Assembly (NCBI GenBank): GCA_947447835.1
Contig: CANFLP010000003.1
Coordinates: forward strand, 1-30,846
Length of the DNA stretch: 30,846 nt
DNA from: Bacteroidota bacterium
GTDB lineage: Bacteria > Bacteroidota > Bacteroidia > Chitinophagales > Chitinophagaceae
Reading direction: 5' to 3'
Made by a program: the position numbers and the translations under genes. A model generated the notes under the pieces. That model saw nothing but the letters and a program-made list of their open reading frames with translations. It searched no databases and was not told the origin of the DNA. Positions 7,266 to 14,456 of this stretch are shown one piece after another (position 1 is the stretch's first letter; each line of letters starts with the position of its first letter).

Positions 7266-8138
7266 TCATGACTTAGCATAATTTTCTAATGCAAATATTT
7301 CATTGGCTCTGATTCCTTTTTCGGTTACCTGCAAATTGCAACACTCATTTATAGGATCGTGCTCAAAAAATAAAGTATAATTTTTTTGTACAGCTTCTTG
7401 TAAAAAGAGTTCCTTCTCATTTAAAGTTACTAAGGGTTGCATATCATAACCCATTACATAAGGAATGGGTATATGCCCTACACTAGGAAGTAAGTCGGCC
7501 ATATACACAAGGGTTTTTCCATTGTAATTAATTTTTGGCAGCAACATACATTGGGTATGTCCGTTCACCACTAAACAACTAATATTTTCACTGAAATGAA
7601 TTTCTTGTAAGCTTTGTTGCCCTTGGTAGGCAGGTACGGTAATGAGCTTTAATTGTCCAGAAGCTTGTATAGGTTGAATATTTTCCTTTAAGAAAGAAGC
7701 TTTCTCCCTTTTATTAGGATTCATTGCTAAATCCCATTGTGGTTCGCTTACCCAATAAGTTGCATTGGGAAAGGTGGGCATCAATTGTTCATCTTTATTT
7801 TCAATAGCGCCGCCAACATGATCAAAATGAAGATGGGTAAGTAATACATCGGTAATATCATTTACGTCAACACTTATTTTTTGTAATGCATTCTTTAAAC
7901 TTACTGTATTGGAAGGGTGGTAGTGTCCAAAAAATTTAGCGTCTTGCTTATTGCCCATGCCAGTGTCGACTAATATTTTTCTATCCCCGTCTACAATTAG
8001 TAAACATCTTAAAGCCCAGGTACACAAATTGTTTTCATCTGCAGGATTTAATTTGTTCCAGATTGACTTAGGCACTACGCCAAACATAGCACCGCCGTCT
8101 AATTTAAAATTTCCCGTTTCAATACTATACAGCTGCAT
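7266..8138 (-). CDS. MBL-fold metallo-hydrolase, AHL-lactonase / YtnP-like
   Basis: This 290-residue cytoplasmic protein has no signal peptide. It has the metallo-beta-lactamase metal ligands HxHxDH in THLHFDHVGG near residues 111-120, a later His in VNGHTQCM, Asp in LVYMADLLPS and a last His in FFEHDP. The long N-terminal part with SIWNKLNPADENN and VDTGMGNK resembles the AHL-lactonase-like subgroup, where metal-dependent ester or lactone hydrolysis is typical. The common HTPGH segment is changed to HTQCM, so it should not be called a quorum-quenching enzyme without assay. Its start overlaps the end of the upstream MFS gene by 14 bases, which suggests translational coupling. Confidence 0.85.
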   Translation of the reverse strand: MQLYSIETGNFKLDGGAMFGVVPKSIWNKLNPADENNLCTWALRCLLIVDGDRKILVDTGMGNKQDAKFFGHYHPSNTVSLKNALQKISVDVNDITDVLLTHLHFDHVGGAIENKDEQLMPTFPNATYWVSEPQWDLAMNPNKREKASFLKENIQPIQASGQLKLITVPAYQGQQSLQEIHFSENISCLVVNGHTQCMLLPKINYNGKTLVYMADLLPSVGHIPIPYVMGYDMQPLVTLNEKELFLQEAVQKNYTLFFEHDPINECCNLQVTEKGIRANEIFALENYAKS

Positions 8139-9435
8139 TTTTTTCTAATTTAGATGTTCGGTATAATAATATAAAACCAATAATAAAAAATATGCCTAGT
8201 GCTAATACCGAATTTCGTTGCGAGCCAGTTAGTTCGTTTATGTAACCAAAGCTAAACATGCCAATTACGATGGCTATTTTTTCGGTTACATCATAAAAAC
8301 TAAAAAAGCTAGTGGTGTCATGTGTTACAGGCATTAATTTAGAATACGTACTTCTGCTTACTGATTGAATACCCCCCATAACAAACCCTACTAAAACTGC
8401 AAGAATGTAAAAAGGTACAATTCCATTTCGTGGCAAATAATAACCCATCACGCAACCAGCAATCCAAATTAATACTGCTACCATAAGTGTATTAAAGTTT
8501 CCCCATTTACTAGCTAACTTGGCCATTAAGTTAGCACCTGGTATTGCAACAATTTGAATAATAAGAATGGCTAAAATTAAATTACTAGTAGGAATATTTA
8601 ATTCGCTTTTCCCATATAAAGTTGCAGCTAGCATAATAGTTTGAACGCCCATATTATAAAAGAAGAAAGAGGTTAGGAATCTTTTTAAAACTGGCAAATG
8701 CCTAAGTTGCTTCCATACTTTATGCAGTTCTTTGTAACCAGAACTGAGTAGATTTTCTTTTTTGCCCAAATGCATTTGACTTGTTCCTGCAGGCAATTTT
8801 GAAATTGCCCACCAGCCAAATCCCATCCACCAAATACCCACTAATAAAAACGAAATTTGAGAAGCTTTTCCAACTGTAATCCCAAAAAGTTCAGGTTTTA
8901 ATACAAACACAAAACAAATAAGTTGTAATAATACCGATCCAATATAACCCATCATAAAACCTTTTGCACTAATACGATCTCTGTCTTCGGGCGCTGCAAT
9001 TTCAGGTAAATAAGAATTATAAAAAACTAAGCTACTCCAAAAACCTACACAGGCTATAATTACAGAAACTAGTCCACCCATAATATGATTGGCATCAAAA
9101 AAATAGAGAGAAGCGCAGGCTAAGCTACCCATAGTGCAAAAGAATTGCAGAAACTGCTTTTTATTGCCACGGTAGTCTGCAATCGAAGATAAGAGAGGGG
9201 ACATGATTGCCACAATAATGAATGCAAACCCTAATACATAATTATATAAAGCGGTGTTTGAAAATTCGTAACCCCCAATTTTTATTTTATCAATGAGCGT
9301 ATTCTCATTTCCATCTCCTGTTACCGCTTCGTAATAAGCCGGGAAAATGGTTGAGGTAATTACTAAATTATAAACGCTATTGGCCCAATCGTACATGGCC
9401 CATCCGTTTACTACTTTTTTAGAGGCTGTTTGCAT
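8125..9435 (-). CDS. MFS transporter of the UMF1 / Atg22-like family
   Basis: The 436-residue protein has about 12 membrane segments. The N-terminus NGWAMYDWANSVYNLV is the hallmark of the UMF1 / vacuole-effluxer Atg22-like group of major facilitators. A cytoplasmic loop after TM4 contains APEDRDRISAKGFMMGYIGS, also typical. Eukaryotic Atg22 exports amino acids from the vacuole; bacterial substrates are unknown. It overlaps and probably drives the following MBL hydrolase gene. A 12-bp-arm palindrome lies immediately upstream. Confidence 0.88.
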   Translation of the reverse strand: MQTASKKVVNGWAMYDWANSVYNLVITSTIFPAYYEAVTGDGNENTLIDKIKIGGYEFSNTALYNYVLGFAFIIVAIMSPLLSSIADYRGNKKQFLQFFCTMGSLACASLYFFDANHIMGGLVSVIIACVGFWSSLVFYNSYLPEIAAPEDRDRISAKGFMMGYIGSVLLQLICFVFVLKPELFGITVGKASQISFLLVGIWWMGFGWWAISKLPAGTSQMHLGKKENLLSSGYKELHKVWKQLRHLPVLKRFLTSFFFYNMGVQTIMLAATLYGKSELNIPTSNLILAILIIQIVAIPGANLMAKLASKWGNFNTLMVAVLIWIAGCVMGYYLPRNGIVPFYILAVLVGFVMGGIQSVSRSTYSKLMPVTHDTTSFFSFYDVTEKIAIVIGMFSFGYINELTGSQRNSVLALGIFFIIGFILLYRTSKLEKNAAV

Positions 9436-9439
9436 CGCT

Positions 9440-9471
9440 ATTTATTTGTATTCTTAAATATACAAATAAAT
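9440..9471 (-). repeat. Perfect AT-rich inverted repeat upstream of the MFS gene, overlapping a -7-like box
   Basis: The arms ATTTATTTGTAT (9440-9451) and ATACAAATAAAT (9460-9471) are exact reverse complements with an eight-base loop. The element lies between the uppP stop and the MFS start. On the minus strand a TATATTTA box (9455-9462), close to TAnnTTTG, lies partly in an arm. There is no T-run and little GC, so it is a poor intrinsic terminator and could be an operator or a weak 3'-end hairpin of uppP. Confidence 0.5.
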
Positions 9472-9480
9472 TAGAAAGTG

Positions 9481-10272
9481 CTACAGATACTTAGTGTACA
9501 ATAATGTGATGATAGTTAATCCCAGGATAATTCGGTACCATCCAAATAGTGCAAAGCCCTTTTTTTGGATAAAATTTATGAAAAACTTAACGCTTAAGAG
9601 GGCCACCACAAATGCAATAACACCACCAATTAATAAGGTAAGTAAATTATCGCTGGTAAACACATCAGGACTTGTTTTATATACGTCTAATGTACTTTTA
9701 GCAGATGCAGCCAACATGGTTGGTACCGCTAAAAAGAAAGAAAATTCAGCTGCTGTCTTCTTAGTTAATTTTTGACTCATTCCTCCAATAATTGTAGCTG
9801 CGCTACGGCTTAGTCCTGGGAATAATATAGAAAGCACTTGAAAGCAACCAACTATAAAAGATTTTTTATAACTCATTTCTTGTGATTCATTTTCATTACT
9901 TGCAAATAGCTTATCTACAAATAATAAAATAATTCCACCTCCAATCATTACACATGCGATTACCCATAAATTACCTAAAGCAGCGTCTATATGTTTTTTT
10001 AATAGGGCTCCAAAAACCAATGCTGGAATAACTGCTACTATTAGTTTTAAATAAAAACTGTAGTGTTTAAAGTCAAAAAACTTTTTATAATACACTACTA
10101 CGACAGACGCTATCGCGGCCAATTGAATTACAATTTCGAATAAATCAACAAATGGGGTGTTAGCTATTCCTAAAAATGGGTTAGCGAATTTCATGTGAGC
10201 AGTACTTGATATAGGAAGAAACTCGGTAATGCCCTCGATGATAGCAATGATAATGGATTGAAATAAAGTCAT
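9481..10272 (-). CDS. uppP: Undecaprenyl-diphosphatase UppP (BacA)
   Basis: UppP dephosphorylates undecaprenyl pyrophosphate at the membrane, recycling the lipid carrier for peptidoglycan and other surface glycans; it also gives bacitracin tolerance. The 263-residue polytopic protein carries both conserved signatures: EGITEFLPISSTAHM near residues 13-27 (catalytic Glu and Ser region) and LFPGLSRSAATIIGG in the middle (Arg of the second motif). Length is normal. It follows ftsX and DUF3098, the usual Bacteroidota order, but is not followed by truB here. A strong terminator hairpin sits between DUF3098 and the uppP start. Confidence 0.96.
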   Translation of the reverse strand: MTLFQSIIIAIIEGITEFLPISSTAHMKFANPFLGIANTPFVDLFEIVIQLAAIASVVVVYYKKFFDFKHYSFYLKLIVAVIPALVFGALLKKHIDAALGNLWVIACVMIGGGIILLFVDKLFASNENESQEMSYKKSFIVGCFQVLSILFPGLSRSAATIIGGMSQKLTKKTAAEFSFFLAVPTMLAASAKSTLDVYKTSPDVFTSDNLLTLLIGGVIAFVVALLSVKFFINFIQKKGFALFGWYRIILGLTIITLLYTKYL

Positions 10273-10289
10273 TGTGATGGTTTATTATT

Positions 10290-10320
10290 AAAAAAGCGAT
10301 GAGGTTTTCATCGCTTTTTT
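10290..10320 (-). terminator. Strong symmetric terminator directly before uppP
   Basis: GCGATGA (10296-10302) pairs with TCATCGC (10308-10314) around a five-base loop, flanked by six A residues on one side and six T residues on the other, so it reads as a terminator in both directions. On the minus strand its T-tract ends only 17 bases before the uppP ATG. No TAnnTTTG-type box fits in that gap, nor between the DUF3098 stop and the hairpin. Confidence 0.85.
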
Positions 10321-10338
10321 AATCTTTTAGAAAGTAGA

Positions 10339-10578
10339 TTATGATTTTTTGAATATAGCGTACACTTCCACGATAAAACCTGCAATAATAACAATTGGCG
10401 CAAGTGTTATACGTCTAAAACTGTATACTTCATTTACGTTAAATACATTGGGGTCGGCACTCTTACCGCCTGACATTAATAACATGCCCACTAAGATTAA
10501 AGCAGCACCTATAAGCATCCAAGTATAATTAGCTTTACCGAAAAATTGCAATGATTTTTTGTTATTGTTCTGACTCAT
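10339..10578 (-). CDS. DUF3098 small membrane protein
   Basis: The 79-residue protein has two predicted membrane helices (about residues 19-36 and 56-73), joined by a loop containing GGKSADPNVFNVNEVYSFRRITLAPI, the recognisable DUF3098 core. It starts with a short polar N-terminus. The family occurs in Bacteroidota between ftsX and uppP; its function is unknown, and the context suggests an accessory role in envelope growth or division (inference). A putative promoter lies in the 38-base gap after ftsX. Confidence 0.88.
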   Translation of the reverse strand: MSQNNNKKSLQFFGKANYTWMLIGAALILVGMLLMSGGKSADPNVFNVNEVYSFRRITLAPIVIIAGFIVEVYAIFKKS

Positions 10579-10595
10579 AATATAGTTTTGACACT

Positions 10596-10625
10596 TAAAA
10601 GTAAGGTTATTTATAATTAGTACAA
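10596..10625 (-). promoter_or_regulatory. Putative internal promoter for DUF3098 (and uppP)
   Basis: On the minus strand TTG (10625-10623) is followed by 19 bases and TACTTTTA (10603-10596), matching -33 and -7 spacing. The TTG lies in the last codons of ftsX. The predicted start is about 12 bases before the DUF3098 ATG. Confidence 0.4.
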
Positions 10626-11492
10626 TTCGTCTAGTTTCATTTTTAAATATTTTAACACGCTTCGGTAGGTACTAAACACCGAAATGCCCACGCCCAATAC
10701 AATTAAGCCTCCAAATAGCATAACACTTGAGCTAATTCCTTGTAGGGTTCTTATTTGTGGAAACTGTGTGCTGGCCCACTCAATAAGACCAAACAATAAA
10801 AAGATAGCAATAAATGCACTTATTAATCCATTCAATAATGCACGAATTAGTAATGGTTTAGAAATAAAATTGCGGGTTGCACCCACCATTTGCATCGTTT
10901 TTATCAAGAAACGATTGCTAAACATAGCTAATCGAATGGTATTGTCTATGCTAATAATTACGATGATGCAAAGTACAATAGACATTACTAAAAAAATCAA
11001 TCCAATTTTAGTAGCGCGTTCATTTAAGTTGGTTACCAAACTTTTTGGATATTGAACGTCTGCAATTTCATTCTTAAATTGATTAATAATAGCGGCGTTA
11101 ATTTTAGTAAGGCTATCCACATTAACGTAATCGGCTTTAGCAAAAAAGTCAACACTCTCAGGTAATGGATTTACATTTAAAATTTTCGCCCAATCTTCGT
11201 TATTTTCTTTATTCCAAATGGCTTTAGCCTTGTCTTTATCTACGTATTCTACATTTTTGGCATAATCCTGACTAGCTATAAATTGCTGAATTTTGCCAAT
11301 CGTATTCTTGTCTGATGTTCTTAAATACACACTTATACGGATATCTTCCTTGAAATTGTCACCGATGGAGTGTAGGTTTAAAAATAACCAGCCCATAATG
11401 CCCATAATAAACAAAACAATGGCTACCCCAATTACACTATAAATGTAGTTAGGTTTACTGCGTTTTAACGATCCTGATCCATTAGCTGCCAT
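10617..11492 (-). CDS. ftsX: Cell division protein FtsX (ABC transporter permease-like)
   Basis: FtsX pairs with the ATPase FtsE at the divisome and controls peptidoglycan hydrolases through its extracytoplasmic loop. The 291-residue protein has the expected topology: a cytosolic N-terminus, TM1 near residues 20-37, a large periplasmic domain (about 50-165, starting KEDIRISVYLRTSD), and three C-terminal helices with the FtsX-family segment IKTMQMVGATRNFISKP. ftsE is not adjacent, which is common in Bacteroidota. The predicted promoter faces that of leuS across a mirrored sequence. Confidence 0.94.
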   Translation of the reverse strand: MAANGSGSLKRSKPNYIYSVIGVAIVLFIMGIMGWLFLNLHSIGDNFKEDIRISVYLRTSDKNTIGKIQQFIASQDYAKNVEYVDKDKAKAIWNKENNEDWAKILNVNPLPESVDFFAKADYVNVDSLTKINAAIINQFKNEIADVQYPKSLVTNLNERATKIGLIFLVMSIVLCIIVIISIDNTIRLAMFSNRFLIKTMQMVGATRNFISKPLLIRALLNGLISAFIAIFLLFGLIEWASTQFPQIRTLQGISSSVMLFGGLIVLGVGISVFSTYRSVLKYLKMKLDELY

Positions 11493-11520
11493 AGCATTAA
11501 AATTTTATTTGTTCACTTTG

Positions 11521-11528
11521 CAAATGTA
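11521..11528 (-). promoter_or_regulatory. Putative -7 box of ftsX
   Basis: The minus strand reads TACATTTG, an exact TAnnTTTG match, about 28 bases before the ftsX ATG. It forms the left arm of a 10-bp inverted repeat (11519-11528 with 11550-11559) whose right arm holds the leuS box. Confidence 0.5.
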
Positions 11529-11549
11529 CGGTTTTGGACGCTAATGGCT

Positions 11550-11557
11550 TACATTTG
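11550..11557 (+). promoter_or_regulatory. Putative -7 box of leuS
   Basis: TACATTTG is an exact match and identical to the divergent ftsX box. The predicted transcription start is about 11562-11564, giving a leuS leader of about 95 bases. A six-bp stem (ATAGGC at 11559-11564 with GCCTAT at 11573-11578) followed by a T-run overlaps this start, so it may not form in that transcript. Nothing resembling a T-box leader was seen. Confidence 0.5.
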
Positions 11558-11656
11558 CATAGGCCGAATTATGCCTATTTTTTATCCAATTTGGGGTAAA
11601 AAGGGTTGGCTTATAAGAAAACTGAATAATTATAGATTTTTTAAGCAAAAACGAAG

Positions 11657-14407
11657 ATGGAATATCAATTTAGTACGATCGAGAAAAAGTGGCAGGAGGC
11701 CTGGAAATCAAAAAAAGCATATCAGGTAAGTAATGAAAGTTCAAAGCCTAAATGTTATGTGTTGGATATGTTCCCTTATCCAAGTGGGGCAGGTTTGCAT
11801 GTAGGACATCCATTAGGATATATTGCTTCAGATATTTATAGTCGTTTTAAAAGATTAAAAGGTTTTAATGTTTTGCATCCAATGGGTTATGATGCTTTTG
11901 GGTTGCCAGCAGAACAATACGCCATTGAACATGGTGTGCATCCTGCAAAAAGCACACATGGTAATATTGATAATTTTAGAAAGCAATTAGATAATATAGG
12001 TTTTAGTTATGATTGGGAAAGAGAAGTAAGAACCTGCGACGCAACATATTACAAATGGACTCAATGGATTTTCTTACAATTGTTTAACAGCTACTATGAC
12101 CGTGTTGCTCAAAAGGCAATGCCTATTGCTGAATTAATTGCTGTTTTTGAAAAGGAAGGAAATGTACATCAAGTATGTCCAGGAGATGCAAATATTAATT
12201 TTAGTGCAGCTGATTGGAAAGGATATAGTGAAAAAGAGCAACAAACTATTTTAATGCATTATCGCTTGGCTTTTTGTGGTTATGGCGAAGTGAATTGGTG
12301 CGAGGCTTTAGGAACGGTACTTGCAAATGACGAAGTAATTAACGGATTTAGTGAACGTGGCGGACATCCAGTAGAAAAGAAAAAATTAAGACAATGGTAT
12401 TTGCGTATTACAGAATATGCAGACAGATTATTGTCTGGTTTGGAAACCATTCAGTTTAGTGATGCCATGAAGGAAATGCAATCTAACTGGATTGGTAAAA
12501 GTTATGGCGCTGAAATTGATTTTGCAGTAAATGGACATGACGCAAGCTTAAGAGTTTATACAACACGTCCTGATACGGTATTTGGGGTAGACTTTATGGT
12601 AGTGGCACCAGAACATGCATTAATAGAAAGCATTACACCCGCTTCGCATAAAGCATCTGTTGAAGCATATATTGCATATGTAAAAAGTAGAAGTGAGCGT
12701 GAGCGTATTGCAGAAAAGAAAATTTCTGGATGTTTTACTGGAGCATATGTAGTGAATCCTTTCAATCAACAATTAATACCAATTTGGATTTCAGAATATG
12801 TTTTAGCAGGATACGGTACAGGTGCAATCATGGCTGTTCCTTGTGGCGATGATCGTGACTTTAAATTTGCGCAACATTTTAATATTCCTATTACTAATAT
12901 TATTGGCGATGCATTTGATGGCAAGGAAGCCAATCCAACTAAGGAAGCTAAACTTACCAATAGTGATTTCTTAAACGGAGTTATACAAAAAGATGCCATT
13001 GCCATAGTGAATGATAAGATTGAAGCAATGGGAATTGGTAAGCGTAAAGTAAATTACAGAATGCGCGATGCTGCATTTAGTAGACAACGTTATTGGGGTG
13101 AACCATTCCCAATTAAATGGATAGATGGGGTAGCTTATCCATTATCAGAAAATGAATTACCATTATTGTTGCCTGATGTAGATCATTACGGCCCAGGGCC
13201 AGAAGGCGAGGGCCCTTTAGCAAATATTGAATCCTGGAAAGCAGAAAATTATGAAACCAATACCATGCCTGGTTATGCAGGAAGTAGTTGGTATTTTTTA
13301 CGTTATATGGACCCAAGTAATACTACCGAATTTTGTAGTCGAAAAGTAAGCGATTACTGGGGACAAGTTGATTTATATATTGGCGGAACCGAGCATGCTG
13401 TAGGCCATTTATTGTATAGTCGTATGTGGACGAAAGCATTATACGATTTAGGTTATATTGGATTTGATGAGCCATTTAAAAAATTATTAAATCAGGGAAT
13501 GATACAAGGTAGTTCTCGTTTTGTATATCGCAAACGTGGAACGCACACTTTTGTTTCAGCAGGTTTAGTAGGTGCACATGAAGTAGATCAATTGCATGTA
13601 GACGTGAATATGGTAGACGGTGTTGAATTAGATACTGCAGCGTTTAAAAAATGGAAACCTGATTATGCAAATGCGGATTTTATTTTAGAAGATGGTAAAT
13701 ATGTTTGTGGCGTAGAAGTTGAGAAAATGTCTAAGTCTAAATTTAATACCGTAAATCCGGATGACTTAGTGCAAAAATATGGTGCTGATACTTTTAGAAT
13801 GTATGAAATGTTCTTGGGGCCTGTGGAACAGAGTAAGCCATGGGATACAAAGGGTATTGAAGGAGTACACCGTTTTATTAAGAAGTTCTGGAGAATGTTC
13901 TTTGATGAGATGAAAGGGAAAGTTTGGGTAGACGAAGCGCCAACTACCGAAGAGCTTAAAATATTACATAAGACCATCAAAAAAATTGAAGAAGATACTG
14001 AGCGTTATAGTTTTAATACCGCTATTAGTGCATTCATGATTTGTATTAACGAGTTATATGATGCGGGATGTCATAAAAAAGCTATTTTAGAGCAGGTACT
14101 TATCTTAATTACGCCGTATGCGCCACACTTTTCCGAAGAGTTATGGAGTGCAATTGGCAACACTGGATTAATTGTAGACGCAGCTTATCCTATATTCGAT
14201 CCGCAATATGTATTGGAAACTGCTAAAGAATATCCGGTAAGTATTAATGGTAAAGTAAGATCTAATATTTCAATTGCATTAGATGCATCAGAGGAGCAGG
14301 TACGTGAAATTGTACTTAGCAATCCGGCGGTTCAAAAATGGGTAGAAGATAAGCCGGTTAAGAAATTAATTTTTGTAAAAGGTAAAATGATCAATATTGT
14401 TATCTAA
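11657..14407 (+). CDS. leuS: Leucyl-tRNA synthetase
   Basis: LeuRS charges tRNA-Leu and hydrolyses mischarged products in its CP1 editing domain. The 916-residue class I enzyme shows HVGH at residues 48-51 (the HIGH motif) and KMSKS at 690-694. The editing domain has the Thr-rich TTRPDTVFG and the later GTGAIMAVP segment; there the usual H-D-x-R-D is G397-D398-D399-R400-D401, with the key final Asp kept and His replaced by Gly. An insertion around residues 620-670 (after NQGMIQGSSRFVYRKRG) precedes KMSKS. The start MEYQFSTIEKKWQ is canonical. It stands alone between divergent ftsX and the downstream peptidase gene. Confidence 0.97.
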   Translation: MEYQFSTIEKKWQEAWKSKKAYQVSNESSKPKCYVLDMFPYPSGAGLHVGHPLGYIASDIYSRFKRLKGFNVLHPMGYDAFGLPAEQYAIEHGVHPAKSTHGNIDNFRKQLDNIGFSYDWEREVRTCDATYYKWTQWIFLQLFNSYYDRVAQKAMPIAELIAVFEKEGNVHQVCPGDANINFSAADWKGYSEKEQQTILMHYRLAFCGYGEVNWCEALGTVLANDEVINGFSERGGHPVEKKKLRQWYLRITEYADRLLSGLETIQFSDAMKEMQSNWIGKSYGAEIDFAVNGHDASLRVYTTRPDTVFGVDFMVVAPEHALIESITPASHKASVEAYIAYVKSRSERERIAEKKISGCFTGAYVVNPFNQQLIPIWISEYVLAGYGTGAIMAVPCGDDRDFKFAQHFNIPITNIIGDAFDGKEANPTKEAKLTNSDFLNGVIQKDAIAIVNDKIEAMGIGKRKVNYRMRDAAFSRQRYWGEPFPIKWIDGVAYPLSENELPLLLPDVDHYGPGPEGEGPLANIESWKAENYETNTMPGYAGSSWYFLRYMDPSNTTEFCSRKVSDYWGQVDLYIGGTEHAVGHLLYSRMWTKALYDLGYIGFDEPFKKLLNQGMIQGSSRFVYRKRGTHTFVSAGLVGAHEVDQLHVDVNMVDGVELDTAAFKKWKPDYANADFILEDGKYVCGVEVEKMSKSKFNTVNPDDLVQKYGADTFRMYEMFLGPVEQSKPWDTKGIEGVHRFIKKFWRMFFDEMKGKVWVDEAPTTEELKILHKTIKKIEEDTERYSFNTAISAFMICINELYDAGCHKKAILEQVLILITPYAPHFSEELWSAIGNTGLIVDAAYPIFDPQYVLETAKEYPVSINGKVRSNISIALDASEEQVREIVLSNPAVQKWVEDKPVKKLIFVKGKMINIVI

Positions 14408-14456
14408 GTAAAATCAAATTAAACGAATCAAACACATTTAATATCATCATTGTCTT

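Noticed and set aside
7266..9435. The MFS plus MBL pair as a quorum-quenching or antibiotic-resistance unit.
   Set aside because: The MBL ligands fit many hydrolases, and the Atg22-like carrier has no known drug role; the sequence does not support naming a substrate.
11544..11729. A 61-codon plus-strand frame in the leuS leader, overlapping the leuS start.
   Set aside because: It overlaps leuS out of frame, has no Leu-codon run that would suggest an attenuator peptide, and resembles nothing known.
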